This document shows, piece after piece, positions 9,825 to 20,500 of a DNA stretch of 64,000 nucleotides. Below the pieces are notes generated by a model. It did no database searches, was not told the DNA's origin, and saw nothing but the letters and a program-made list of their open reading frames with translations. Numbering within the stretch: the first letter of the stretch is position 1; each line of letters opens with the position of its first letter. This DNA comes from Tunicatimonas sp964551335 (lineage in GTDB: Bacteria > Bacteroidota > Bacteroidia > Cytophagales > Cyclobacteriaceae). The DNA lies in NCBI GenBank assembly GCA_964551335.1, contig CAZKCO010000019.1:45486-109485 (forward strand), given 5' to 3'. Made by a program: the position numbers and the translations under genes.

Positions 9825-11453
9825 ATGTCTACCGGATTTTACCAAGTTCCCACTCCCGCCAACGAACCGATCTACGCTTACGCCCCCGGCACACCCGAAC
9901 GGGAAGCCCTTCAATCTACCCTCACTGCACTGCAATCGCAGCAGGTAGAAGTACCTCTGTATATCGGAGGAGAGCAAATTAAAACGGATGCAAAAAAACC
10001 GCTCAACCCTCCGCACAACCATCGGCACGTACTGGGGCACTACTACGAGGGTGATGCATCTCACGTAGAGCAGGCGATCAATGCGGCCCTGGGAGCGAAG
10101 TACGCCTGGGAAAATATGGCCTGGGAACAACGGGCCAGCATCTTTTTGAAAGCCGCCGAACTGATTGCCGGGAAGTACCGCTACCAAATGAATGCGGCTA
10201 CCATGCTGGCCCAGTCTAAAACTGCCCATCAGTCGGAGATCGATGCAGTATGTGAGATTGTGGATTTTCTGCGCTTCAACGTGAAGTACATGGCGGAGAT
10301 TTACGAGCAGCAACCGCCCATCTCGCCCGAAGGAGTATGGAATCGGGTAGAACAACGCCCGCTGGAAGGGTTCATCTTCGCGATCACCCCCTTCAATTTT
10401 ACGGCTATTGCCGGAAACCTGCCTACCGCCCCGGCCATGATGGGCAACACCGTGGTATGGAAACCGGCTGACACCCAAATCTATTCTGCTAACCTATTGA
10501 TGCAAATCTTCCGGGAAGCGGGCGTGCCTGACGGAGTGATTAACCTGGTCAACGTGGATGGTCCGGTAGCGGGAGAAGTAATATTCAACCACCCGGATTT
10601 TGCCGGGTTGCACTTTACCGGAAGCACCAAAGTGTTTAAGCAACTGTGGCAGACGATCGGCAATAATATTGATACCTACCGCTCGTATCCCCGAATAGTG
10701 GGTGAAACCGGCGGGAAAGATTTCATCGTGGCTCACCCTTCAGCCGATGCTAAAGCAGTGGCTACCGCGATTACCCGGGGCGCGTTTGAGTTTCAGGGGC
10801 AGAAGTGCTCCGCCGCCTCGCGGGTATATATTCCTAACAATTTGTGGGACGAGATAAAGGGATACGTGCTGGAGGACATTCAGCAAATCCGGATGGGGGA
10901 TGTAGCTGACTTCCGGAATTTCATGGGGGCAGTAATTAGCGAAGTGGCCTTCAACCGAATTGCCCAGTACATTGATAATGCCAAGGATAATCCGATGGTA
11001 GAAGTGATTGCGGGAGGTGAATACGATAAATCGGAGGGGTACTTTATTCAGCCTACGGTATTGCAGGCCCACGAGCCTAAGTACACTACCATGTGCGAGG
11101 AAATCTTTGGGCCGGTGGTAACGGTCTACGTGTATCAGGCTGAGCGGTACAGCGAAACGCTGGAGCTGGTTGATCAAACTTCGCCCTACGCCCTAACCGG
11201 AGCCATTTTCTCGCAGGATCGTTACGCCATTCAACTGGCCACCCAGAAGCTACGCCACGCCGCGGGTAATTTTTATATTAACGATAAGCCTACCGGGGCG
11301 GTGGTGGGGCAGCAACCCTTCGGCGGAGCCCGAGGCTCGGGCACCAACGATAAAGCCGGAGCGGCCTTAAACCTCTTACGCTGGGTATCTCCTCGTACTA
11401 TCAAAGAAACCTTCGATCCACCCACCGACTTCCGTTATCCTTTCATGGATTAA
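9825..11453 (+). CDS. pruA: L-glutamate gamma-semialdehyde (1-pyrroline-5-carboxylate) dehydrogenase
   Basis: 542 residues from ATG 9825 (MSTGFYQVPTPANEP). A longer reading starting inside the upstream terminator is rejected. It is an aldehyde dehydrogenase of the P5C dehydrogenase class: it oxidises glutamate semialdehyde to glutamate with NAD+, the second step of proline catabolism, in the cytoplasm. Visible motifs are the FNFTAIAGNLPTAPAMMGNT Rossmann region, HFTGSTKVF, ETGGKDF with the general-base Glu, the catalytic Cys at about residue 328 (FQGQKCSAAS), EEIFGPVV, and the C-terminal GGARGSGTNDKAG and FRYPFMD typical of this family. Proline dehydrogenase (putA/prodh) is not in the window. 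The gene appears monocistronic. Confidence 0.95.
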   Translation: MSTGFYQVPTPANEPIYAYAPGTPEREALQSTLTALQSQQVEVPLYIGGEQIKTDAKKPLNPPHNHRHVLGHYYEGDASHVEQAINAALGAKYAWENMAWEQRASIFLKAAELIAGKYRYQMNAATMLAQSKTAHQSEIDAVCEIVDFLRFNVKYMAEIYEQQPPISPEGVWNRVEQRPLEGFIFAITPFNFTAIAGNLPTAPAMMGNTVVWKPADTQIYSANLLMQIFREAGVPDGVINLVNVDGPVAGEVIFNHPDFAGLHFTGSTKVFKQLWQTIGNNIDTYRSYPRIVGETGGKDFIVAHPSADAKAVATAITRGAFEFQGQKCSAASRVYIPNNLWDEIKGYVLEDIQQIRMGDVADFRNFMGAVISEVAFNRIAQYIDNAKDNPMVEVIAGGEYDKSEGYFIQPTVLQAHEPKYTTMCEEIFGPVVTVYVYQAERYSETLELVDQTSPYALTGAIFSQDRYAIQLATQKLRHAAGNFYINDKPTGAVVGQQPFGGARGSGTNDKAGAALNLLRWVSPRTIKETFDPPTDFRYPFMD

Positions 11454-11628
11454 CCGGCCCCTGTTTTCTGTTTCTATCTCAGCGAATTAGGTACTCGAAG
11501 AAGATTTTGTAGTGTACTAACAAGAAAGTAAGAAATTTTTTTGCCAATTATAAAACTATTCCGTATAATAGTAATACTACTAAGTAAAGTAGTAAATCAA
11601 ACTCATGTTATTTTAGATTGTAAAGCTC

Positions 11629-11988
11629 ATGAAAAGGCGATTTTCATCCGTACATCTGCTTACTGCGGTATTTACTGTGCTGCTGGTAGTGGTTACGGAT
11701 GAAATTGCTTTAGCTGAAACGAGGTCAGATGAAAAAGAGCTACTAGCTATCTCGCTCATAAAAGATTCGGAGAGAGCAATCTACAATTGGCTTGAAAAAG
11801 ATGTTGCGCGGGAGCGGGTCTTTGTGAAACGCGCTAAGAAAAGTAGAACTGCCAAAACGCTTCTTCACTATTTAAATACTCACCACCACAAAGGTGCATT
11901 ATTTGCACCGGCTAAAACGGGTAATTATCAATATATATTTAGTCGACATCCTGAATTATTGCTTCTTTACTGTCTGCTGCAAATCTAG
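11629..11988 (+). CDS. Small exported protein of unknown function
   Basis: 119 residues with a convincing signal peptide (MKRRFSSVHLLTAVFTVLLV, cleavage probably after ALA-E near residue 29). The mature part is short, basic in the middle (VKRAKKSRTAKT) and has an HHHK run and a hydrophobic C-terminus (LLLLYCLLQI). I do not recognise the family. Upstream is an AT-rich stretch with no clear consensus promoter. The next gene starts 80 bases downstream on the same strand, so the two may be co-transcribed and share the terminator at 12.4 kb. Being a real gene is supported by the signal peptide and ATG context, but not by any family match. Confidence 0.55.
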   Translation: MKRRFSSVHLLTAVFTVLLVVVTDEIALAETRSDEKELLAISLIKDSERAIYNWLEKDVARERVFVKRAKKSRTAKTLLHYLNTHHHKGALFAPAKTGNYQYIFSRHPELLLLYCLLQI

Positions 11989-12068
11989 GCTGTTGATACA
12001 CTTATCTATTCGTTGTATTCAACAACAGCTATCAATTTCGAAGTATCAACTTTAACGTAGTAGAGATT

Positions 12069-12353
12069 ATGGAATCAGTCGTCACCGTTCCCAAAGAAAT
12101 TATTGGTCAATTCACGTTTGCGCCTCAAGAGGTGCTGGTTGACCCCTGGCTAATTGAGCAGCGAAAGTGGGCTTTACGAAAAGCACTTTCCTTAGGAAAT
12201 TTATATCACCACAAAGTAATGATCACCTACCACCTTTGCGATAGAACCGTTCAGCGGGTAGTTACTACCGTATGGGCGGTCACCGATCGCTACGTCACCC
12301 TCAAAGGTGGACGAATTATTCCGGTACACGCTATTTGTGAAGTAGAACTATAG
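12069..12353 (+). CDS. Conserved small cytoplasmic protein, function unknown
   Basis: 94 residues, no signal peptide or membrane segment. The C-terminal half (MITYHLCDRTVQRVVTTVWA then TDRYVTLKGGRIIPVHAICE) looks like a small beta-barrel fold and resembles short uncharacterised proteins I recall from other Cytophagales ('TTVWAxTxxYVxLKGGxxIPxxxI'). A helical segment (WLIEQRKWALRKALSLGN) precedes it. The pattern suggests a small ligand- or nucleic-acid-binding protein, but this is speculation. It follows the small exported protein by 80 bases and is followed by a strong terminator at 12395. Confidence 0.75.
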   Translation: MESVVTVPKEIIGQFTFAPQEVLVDPWLIEQRKWALRKALSLGNLYHHKVMITYHLCDRTVQRVVTTVWAVTDRYVTLKGGRIIPVHAICEVEL

Positions 12354-12394
12354 AGGGTAAATTTTTTTATGGACGATTAACTTTTTAATCTGCT

Positions 12395-12428
12395 AGTCTG
12401 GTGAGGAGAAACTTACCAGACTTTTTTT
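12395..12428 (+). terminator. Rho-independent terminator after the small conserved gene
   Basis: Perfect 8-bp arms AGTCTGGT and ACCAGACT, a 12-base loop and a run of seven T. It ends the transcript of the two small genes and isolates the SusC operon that starts 200 bases later. Confidence 0.9.
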
Positions 12429-12631
12429 ATGAATTTTTATAGAGATGATACTTAGATTAGTAGGTACTATGAATGACCCATTAATTTGAGCAGCTAAACC
12501 TTGTTTACTTCACATTTAGCCAGTGGGTCGACATGATTTTTTTTGCTATAAATGTGAAAATAGTAAAAACATTCTATACATTGGCGTCTCGATTTACAAT
12601 CCTATAATTATCAACTTTTTACCAACGTAAC

Positions 12632-15600
12632 ATGGAAACATCTACGCTCAATCGCTGGGGTAGACTTCTAGCGAGTAAATTTTTTAGACAGCAACTAGTA
12701 GGTCTTTTTGCAGTATTTCTGGCCTCAACGCTCATTAGTGAAGCATTTGCTCAAAGTCAGGTAGTATCCGGAACAGTAACTGCCGATGAAGAGGGGCCCT
12801 TGCCGGGAGTGAATATCCTGGTGAAAGGAACCAGCACAGGTACGGTAACTGATATTGACGGAAACTACCGCATTAATGTGAATGACGCTAGTAACGCAGT
12901 ACTGGTTTTCTCGGCGGTAGGTTTTACCACCGAAGAAGAAACCGTAGGAAGCCGTTCCACAATTGATGTGTTAATGCTTCCCGACATCCAGTCGTTAAGC
13001 GAAGTAGTAGTAGTAGGTTATGGTAACCAAGAGCGAGCTAAAGTTAGCTCGGCCATTTCCAGTGTGGGAGGAGAAGAGATCGCCGACTTACCGGTAGTTA
13101 GTCCTGAGCAAGCCCTACAAGGTCGGGTTCCGGGGCTAAATATTACCGGTTCCGGGGCACCGGGGAGAGCGGCTAATATCCGTATCCGGGGTATCGGTTC
13201 TACTCGTAATTCTGATCCGCTAATAGTGATTGACGGTGTGCCGGTAGGTCAGGGACGCTTGCGAGATGTACACCCTAATAATGTTGGTAGTATTAGTGTA
13301 CTAAAAGATGCCGCTAGTAGTGCTATTTACGGCTCTCGGGCTGGAAACGGGGTAATTATTGTTACCACAAAAGATGGGGAAGTCGGTCCACCTAAGTTTT
13401 CCTTTCAGAGTTACTACGGTGTACAGGACGTTCCTCAACGATATGATCTACTCAATGCGCAGCAATATCTCGATTTTGGCCGGGAATATACTGCGAGCGG
13501 TGACTCAGGAGTTCCGGCTCGTTTCAACAATTTAGGAGAAGAGTTTACCGGAGTAGATACCGATTGGCAAGATGCAGTAATGCCTGGTGGCCCGATTCAG
13601 GATTATTACCTGCGTGCCTCGGGTGGTAACGAAACTTTTAAATACAATCTAGGTGGAGGCTACTTTAGCCAGGATGGTGCCATTGTAAATACTTACTTTA
13701 AAAGAGCTTCGTTCAACATTAATACCTCAGCCGATCTAAATCGCCTTAAAGTAGGTCAATCGCTTATTGCTGCACGTACAGTCAACAACAACGATACCGA
13801 ACCATCAATTCGAAGAGCCATTCAAATGATGCCGTATATACCAGTACGCTACGAGGAAGAATTTTCCGAAGGCCGTAAAGGTGGGTTCCGGGGACCGGAT
13901 GGGGCCGAAGGCTCAGACCCTTTTCAGCCAGTACTGTTTAATGAGATTATTAATGATGAGGAGGTAAGCTGGAATATATTCGGCACCGTATTCGCCGAAT
14001 ACGAGCTGTTTGATGGCTTTTCCTATCGTTTTCAGGCCGGAGTTGATTATCGTAATGAAAATCGGCAAACATACACTCCTACGTTTAATGCCGGTGAGGT
14101 GCAGTTTAACGTAAACCCTTTCCCTTCCTTAGAAAAGATAAATGATTACGATGTATCAACGATTTTAACCCATCAGTTAAATTATACTAAATCATTCGGT
14201 AACCACAACCTGGATATAGTAGCGGGATATGAGCGCCAGATTACCGAAGGAGAGCAGATCACAGCTAGATCAGATTCATTGAATAACGAAAATGTACTGG
14301 ATATTAGTAACTCGCTACCGCGTTTTCAGTTTGGTGAGTCGAATGCCTACCAGCTTGGTATTGAATCCTTATTTGGGCGGTTAAACTATGACTATCTAGG
14401 CCGGTATTTACTTACCTTATCGATACGTCGTGACCGTGCTTCCGTTTTCGGACCGGATGTCAATGTGGGGGTCTTTCCTGCGGTGTCCGCCGCCTGGCGT
14501 ATTAGCGATGAACCTTTTATGGATGGAATAAGTACCGTTTTCTCTGACTTAAAACTACGGGGTAGTTGGGGGGTTAACGGAAATACGTCTATCGATGCCT
14601 ACGGTTGGGATCCTACCGTATTTGGTAATATCAACTACGCCTTTAATAATCAAATTAATAGCGGACTTACCGTGAACCAGCTCTTCAACCGTAATATTGC
14701 CTGGGAAGAAGTACGAAAAATCAACATTGGATTAGATGCTGAATTACTGGAAGGAAAAGTAAACTTCATTTTTGAATACTTTAACAATAGAGTGAACGAT
14801 TTGGTAATCAATGTTCCTCTTCCCGCTTCAGCAGGTATTGATGGCACGCCATTGGCCAATGTAGGAGATGTCCAGAATAGCGGTTTTGAGTTTGGAGCCG
14901 GCTTCTTCGAGAGAACTGGCGACGTTAAGTGGTCAATAGAGGGCAACTTTGGCTACGTAAGCAATGAAGTAAAAGCATTAGGTTTTAACGAGACCGCAAC
15001 CATCACTGGCCCTACTTTCCAGAATACCGGAGAGATCGCTACTTTCGCTCAGCAAGACGAACCGGTGGGTTATTTTTACGGCTACAAAGTAGACCGGATC
15101 TATCAATCGCAGGATGAAATCGACGCTGATAATGAAATGGCCGTATCTATGGGTCAGGATGCGTATCAGTTCAACACAACATCACCGGGTGATATTCGTT
15201 TTCAAGATTTGAATGGCGATGGTACCATTACTGGCGAGGATCGAACTAACATCGGACACTATCTTCCTCCTATCAACTACGGATTAGTCGGTTCGGTAGA
15301 GTACAAGGGTATAGACTTTCAAGTTACATTCCAGGGCGTAGCGGGTAACGAAGTCCTTAATGCCAACCGCTTCTATACCGAAGGAATGACTCGCCTGTTC
15401 AATATGGGAACCGATGTGCTCGATGCCTGGACCCCGCAGAACACCGATACCGATATTCCTCGGGCAGTAATTACCGACCCTAACCGCAATGCCCGTATTT
15501 CCGACCGATTCATTGAAGACGGGTCATTTCTACGCGTGAAATTCCTGTCATTAGGGTATTCACTACCCGAGTCACTACTTTCTACTTTTGCGAACGGAGC

Positions 15601-15781
15601 GCTTTCCAAAGTGAGAGTATACTTTACCAGTTCTAACCTGCTTACCATCACTGGTTATACTGGCTACGATCCGGAAGTGCAGGGACGCCCTAGTAATCAG
15701 GAGTTGTTTTCGGCGGGAATAGACGACGGAAATATTCCTCAGATGCGTAGTTTTATTGGCGGATTACAAATTGAATTTTAA
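12632..15781 (+). CDS. SusC/RagA family TonB-linked outer-membrane transporter
   Basis: 1049 residues. A signal peptide (to about residue 41, AFAQ) is followed by a carboxypeptidase regulatory-like domain (about 43-115, GVNILVKGTSTGTVTDIDG) and a TonB-box region (LSEVVVVGYG, about 122-131). The plug domain carries the SusC signature (IRIRGIGS, PLIVIDGVPV, VLKDAASSAIYGSRAGNGVI), then a long barrel ends in GGLQIEF. SusC-type proteins import oligomers through the outer membrane in complex with a SusD lipoprotein, which is encoded 90 bases downstream. The ATG at 12632 is the natural start, with AT-rich sequence upstream. The substrate cannot be read; no glycoside hydrolase is part of this operon. 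Confidence 0.96.
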   Translation: METSTLNRWGRLLASKFFRQQLVGLFAVFLASTLISEAFAQSQVVSGTVTADEEGPLPGVNILVKGTSTGTVTDIDGNYRINVNDASNAVLVFSAVGFTTEEETVGSRSTIDVLMLPDIQSLSEVVVVGYGNQERAKVSSAISSVGGEEIADLPVVSPEQALQGRVPGLNITGSGAPGRAANIRIRGIGSTRNSDPLIVIDGVPVGQGRLRDVHPNNVGSISVLKDAASSAIYGSRAGNGVIIVTTKDGEVGPPKFSFQSYYGVQDVPQRYDLLNAQQYLDFGREYTASGDSGVPARFNNLGEEFTGVDTDWQDAVMPGGPIQDYYLRASGGNETFKYNLGGGYFSQDGAIVNTYFKRASFNINTSADLNRLKVGQSLIAARTVNNNDTEPSIRRAIQMMPYIPVRYEEEFSEGRKGGFRGPDGAEGSDPFQPVLFNEIINDEEVSWNIFGTVFAEYELFDGFSYRFQAGVDYRNENRQTYTPTFNAGEVQFNVNPFPSLEKINDYDVSTILTHQLNYTKSFGNHNLDIVAGYERQITEGEQITARSDSLNNENVLDISNSLPRFQFGESNAYQLGIESLFGRLNYDYLGRYLLTLSIRRDRASVFGPDVNVGVFPAVSAAWRISDEPFMDGISTVFSDLKLRGSWGVNGNTSIDAYGWDPTVFGNINYAFNNQINSGLTVNQLFNRNIAWEEVRKINIGLDAELLEGKVNFIFEYFNNRVNDLVINVPLPASAGIDGTPLANVGDVQNSGFEFGAGFFERTGDVKWSIEGNFGYVSNEVKALGFNETATITGPTFQNTGEIATFAQQDEPVGYFYGYKVDRIYQSQDEIDADNEMAVSMGQDAYQFNTTSPGDIRFQDLNGDGTITGEDRTNIGHYLPPINYGLVGSVEYKGIDFQVTFQGVAGNEVLNANRFYTEGMTRLFNMGTDVLDAWTPQNTDTDIPRAVITDPNRNARISDRFIEDGSFLRVKFLSLGYSLPESLLSTFANGALSKVRVYFTSSNLLTITGYTGYDPEVQGRPSNQELFSAGIDDGNIPQMRSFIGGLQIEF

Positions 15782-15871
15782 TTCTAAACCATTGGAATTT
15801 ACAGTTAGTTAATAACTGCTAGATATTGATTGTGACTTCCAAGACCTTGTTTATAAATAAATGATGACAAT

Positions 15872-17380
15872 ATGAAAAGGAAAATTGCAGCACTTTCTAT
15901 AGTGGGTCTTTTCTTTACAATTAGTTGTAACGATGATTTTCTAACCGAAGGTAATCCTACGGCAGCCAGCGTATCTAACTCGTTTAATACTCCAGCAGAA
16001 GCCAACCAGGCCGTAGTAGCCATTTATGCGGCCTTACAAGCGAATGATATGTTCGGTCGGGAGTACTGGTGGCTTCACGATCTGCTTTCGGATGAATTGC
16101 TAAGTGGAGGAGCTATTTTGGAGGCCCGTCGGGCAATCATTCTAAATTATAACCACGATGCTTCCAATGAGCTTATAAACTCAGTTTGGCGGGGTATCTA
16201 TCGCACTCTTCACCGGAGCAACCTAGTAATCAACACGCTTCCTTCTAAGGAGGAATCACTTGGGGAAGGGCAGTTAAGCCAGGCTTTGGTAGATAAGCTG
16301 ACGGCCGAAGCCCGATTTCTGCGGGGGTGGATGTACTTTGAGTTAGCCTCACTTTGGGGCAATGTTCCGTTTACAACTAAACCATTAACAACCGTAGAGG
16401 GGATTCCATTAGCCGAATCAGTAGATGTTATCTACAACCAGATTTATTCAGATTTAGATTCAGCTATTACCTTTTTACCCAGTAAGGCCGAAGACCCCTC
16501 GGGTAGAGCGACTAGTGCGGCGGCTCAAGCCATGAAGGCACGAGTGCTATTATTTCAAGGCCGGTACGGGGAAGCCCGCCCGCTACTACAAGACATTATC
16601 AGCTCGGGTGAGTATCGCTTAGTTGATGAATACGTTGACAACCACCGAGAAGAAAATGAGCTGAACGACGAGTCGCTATTTGAAATACAGTTTTCTAGCG
16701 AGGCGGGTAATAGTGATGCTTGGAGCGGAAATGGAGACGGTTTGAAAGAAGTATCGGTTCGAGGACAGGAGTACTCACCCGTAGACTGGCACAATACCGT
16801 TCCTTCCGATCAGTTATTGGCAGCTTACGAAGATGGCGATCCCCGATACGACTACAACTTCCTGGAATATGGTGAAACCTACGGTGGTATCGATTCGGTA
16901 TTCACGGCTGCTTCTATTGCTCAGGGAACTACCGAACGGACCGTACACTGGTTTAAATACGGCAACCTATACAAGCAGCTTAATGAGCTCTTTTGGTCGG
17001 GAATTAATATGCGGGTAATTCGCTATGCCGATGTGTTGCTAATGATGGCCGAAGTGGAACTGGAAGCAGGTAATATTGCCGAAGCAGTAGGCTACATCAA
17101 TCAGGTGCGGGCTCGCCCTTCCGTAAATATGCCACCTATTACGGCTACTAATGCCGATGATGTATTTGAAGCTTTGGTGCGCGAGCGGCAGGTAGAATTT
17201 ACTAGTGAACAACTACGTTACCGCGATGTACGCCGCTGGCTCAATAACGGTAAACTAACGGAGAACCCGATTGCCGAAGATATTCCGGGTGGTATTTCTT
17301 CTGCCTACGATTTCTTACCTATTCCTCAGACAGAGATCGATAATAATCCGGCTTTAGGTGCAAACGGTCAAAACCAATAA
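15872..17380 (+). CDS. RagB/SusD family nutrient-binding surface lipoprotein
   Basis: 502 residues. The signal peptide ends in a lipobox with Cys (FTISC), followed by NDDFL, matching the acidic surface-export signal of Bacteroidota lipoproteins. The TPR-like SusD fold is recognisable: an N-terminal LTEGNPTAASVSNSFNTPAE, a middle AEARFLRGWMYFELASLWGN motif, and C-terminal VRERQVEFTSEQLRYRDVRR and FLPIPQTEIDNNPAL motifs that are highly typical. It pairs with the SusC-type transporter just upstream to form the lid of the import complex. A terminator follows 43 bases after the stop codon. Confidence 0.96.
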   Translation: MKRKIAALSIVGLFFTISCNDDFLTEGNPTAASVSNSFNTPAEANQAVVAIYAALQANDMFGREYWWLHDLLSDELLSGGAILEARRAIILNYNHDASNELINSVWRGIYRTLHRSNLVINTLPSKEESLGEGQLSQALVDKLTAEARFLRGWMYFELASLWGNVPFTTKPLTTVEGIPLAESVDVIYNQIYSDLDSAITFLPSKAEDPSGRATSAAAQAMKARVLLFQGRYGEARPLLQDIISSGEYRLVDEYVDNHREENELNDESLFEIQFSSEAGNSDAWSGNGDGLKEVSVRGQEYSPVDWHNTVPSDQLLAAYEDGDPRYDYNFLEYGETYGGIDSVFTAASIAQGTTERTVHWFKYGNLYKQLNELFWSGINMRVIRYADVLLMMAEVELEAGNIAEAVGYINQVRARPSVNMPPITATNADDVFEALVRERQVEFTSEQLRYRDVRRWLNNGKLTENPIAEDIPGGISSAYDFLPIPQTEIDNNPALGANGQNQ

Positions 17381-17422
17381 ATTGTAGATCGCTTTACCGT
17401 TTCCTGGTAAATAAAAACTTAG

Positions 17423-17448
17423 AAAAAGCCCTTCATTGGGCTTTTTTT
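17423..17448 (+). terminator. Rho-independent terminator after SusD
   Basis: The hairpin AAAAAGCCC / GGGCTTTTT has a six-base loop and a T run. It separates SusC/SusD from the FG-GAP/UnbV lipoprotein gene 54 bases further on, which may still receive read-through. Confidence 0.9.
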
Positions 17449-17501
17449 CTTCCATTTGAGCGTTCTTCGATAAGAAAGATAAAGCAACTTAACCAGTCCG
17501 C

Positions 17502-20500
17502 ATGCTATACCGATTTAGTATATTCATATTTATTGCGCTCCTCTTAGCCTGTGGTAGCGACAAAGACACAAAATTAACCACCTACTTTTCCCCACTGCCT
17601 TCTACTGCTGCCGGTATCTCGTTTTCTAACGACATTGTGGAAAACGATACGCTAAACTATTTTACTTTTCCCTACCTGTACATGGGCGGCGGATTGGCCG
17701 TAGGCGATATTAATAACGATGGGCTGTCGGATATCTATTTAACGGGCAATATGGTTCCCAATCGGCTTTACCTCAACCAGGGAAATAATCAGTTTGCCGA
17801 CATAACCGAATCTGCCGGAATTGCCGGTGATGACCGATGGTACACCGGAGCTACAATGGCCGATGTAAACGGCGACGGCTGGTTAGATATTTATGTCAGC
17901 GTATCGGGTAAGTACACTACTACCGAAAATCAACTCTTCATTAACAATCAAGACAATACTTTTAGCGAGCAAGCGGCTGAATACGGACTTAACGACGCAT
18001 CACCTTCTATCCAGGCTACGTTCTTCGATTACGATAAAGATGGCTTTCTGGATGTATACGTGGCTACCTATCCCTCCATTCCGGTTAGTTTGGGCAACCA
18101 GGCCTATCAGCTACTGATGAACCGAAACGAATGGAAGAATTCAGGGCATTTGTACCGAAATCCGGGGCAAAGCGGCGAGAAATTTCAGAATGTAACCGAA
18201 GAGGCCGGAGTACAGGATTTTAGCCTGGCACTAGGCATTGTAGCCTCCGATGTAAATAATGATAACCTGCCCGATCTTTACGTATCCAATGATTTTAACA
18301 TTCCCGACTACTTGTACCTAAACCAGGGAGACGGGACTTTCAAAGAACAACTGAAAGAAGCCACCAACCACACTTCTATGTTCGGAATGGGAATAGATGT
18401 GGCTGATTTCAATAATGACGGTTGGGTAGATATACTGCAGGTGGATATGACTCCCGAAGACTACAAACGAGCTAAGACCAACATGGCCAGTATGTCACCT
18501 GACAATTTTTACCAGGCGGTAGACATGGGTTTTCATTATCAGTACATGCAGAATAGCTTGCAGTTGAATAATGGGGTTCATCGGAACGGAATACCGCACT
18601 TCAGTGATATTGCCCGCTTTGCCGGAGTAGCCACTACTGACTGGAGTTGGGGCGCCCTTTTAGCCGACTTGGACAACGACGGCTGGAAAGACGCACTGAT
18701 TACCAACGGCATGAAACGTGACGTGAACAACAACGACGCTAATCGGCAAATCCAAGCTAATTCTGAAACTGTTTATGCCGGAAGATACACTCCTAGCGTT
18801 GACATGTTGCCCAGCCAGCCACTAAATAATTATGTGTTTCGTAACCAGGGCGATCTTTCTTTTACGCAGGCTACCGAGGAGTGGGGGCTGGATTACGAGG
18901 GCTTTTCCAACGGTATCGCGTACGCGGATTTGGATAACGACGGCGACCTGGACGTGATAATCAACAATTTGGATGCCGAAGCTTCCGTATTTATCAACCA
19001 AACCAATACCGAGCAGTCGCATTATCTTACTGTTCGGCTTGAGGGACCGGAAAATAACGTTTACGGCTTGAACAGTCAGGTTACAGTAAAAACGGTCAAT
19101 CAGCAGCAGTGGCAGGAAATGACATTGACTCGTGGTTTCCAGTCTAGCGTAGCCCCGGTACTGCACTTCGGTTTAGGTGAAGCTACCCAGGTAGAATCAG
19201 TAGAAATAACTTGGCCCGATGGGAAATATCAACAACTAAAAAACATTCCGGCTAATCAGACACTAACCCTGAGTTACGAAGCCGCAAAAGAAAATAAGCC
19301 CGAAGAAGAAGTTCGCGAGCCAATGTTTGAAGAAACTACCGCCGAGCGAGGAATAGCGTTCGTACATCAGGAAGATGATTACGATGATTTTCGTTACGAA
19401 CCGCTGCTGCCCCACCGTAACTCTCAGCAGGGACCGGGGCTAGCGGTAGGCGATGTTAACAACGACGGACTGGAAGATTTTTTCATCGGCAATGCTGCCG
19501 GGCAAGAAGGGGCAATGTACGTGCAAAATGCCGACGGAAAGTTTCAGAAAATAGACGGTCCCTGGCAGGCTGACCGCGACCAGGAAGATACCGGTGCCCT
19601 GCTATACGATGCCGATAATGATCAGGATCTGGACCTGTACGTAGTAAGCGGAGGAAATAATAAGAATGCTGACGAAGCCTACTTCCGCGACCGGCTCTAC
19701 CTGAACACCCCGCAGGGTTTTGTAAAAAGCGTAGCAGCATTACCTCCCGATGTCTCGGTAAGTGGTCAGGTGGTGATACCCGCCGACTACGACCGCGACG
19801 GTGACCTAGACTTATTTGTGGGTGGGCGATTGCTGCCGGGGCGTTACCCGTATCCGGCATCCAGCTTTATTCTCCAGAATGAAGGCGGAACGGATCAGCA
19901 ACTGCGCTATCGCGATGTGACCAACGAGGTAGCTTCATTTCTGCCGGACCTAGGCCTGGTGACTACCGCTCTTTGGGACGATTACGATGAAGATGGGCAA
20001 GTGGACCTGATCGTTGCCGGAGAATGGATGAATATCCGCTTTTTCAAAAATGAAGAAGGTAACTTTCGGGAAGTTTCGGATGAGTTAAATTTAGCGAATA
20101 CCCGCGGGTGGTGGTACAGTTTGCACGCTACCGACGTAGACGGTGACGGCGATCGGGATTATCTGGCGGGCAACCTGGGGCTGAACTACAAGTACAAATC
20201 TTCCGAAAAGAATCCATTTGCCATTTACGCCAGCGATTTCGACGAGAACGGTCGTACCGATATCGTGCTTAGCTACGAAAAGAACGGAAAGCAATTACCA
20301 GTGCGGGGGCGGGAATGCTCCTCTCAGCAGATGCCCATCATTCAGGATCGTTTTCCTACTTACGAAGCTTTTGCCGAGGCTACCTTGGGTGATATTTACG
20401 GCGAAGAAAAGCTGGAAGCTGCTCTGGACTATCAGATTGACACCTTTGCCAGCGGCTGGCTGGAAAAAACCGATGGCGGTCTGGTCTGGCATCCTTTTCC

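Noticed and set aside
9801..10478. 225-codon minus-strand frame inside pruA
   Set aside because: Antisense shadow of a strongly supported dehydrogenase gene; no recognisable motif.
12542..12585. Possible promoter of the SusC gene (TGTG, 20 bases, TACATTGG)
   Set aside because: Both boxes deviate from TTTG and TAnnTTTG, so it is not called as a feature.
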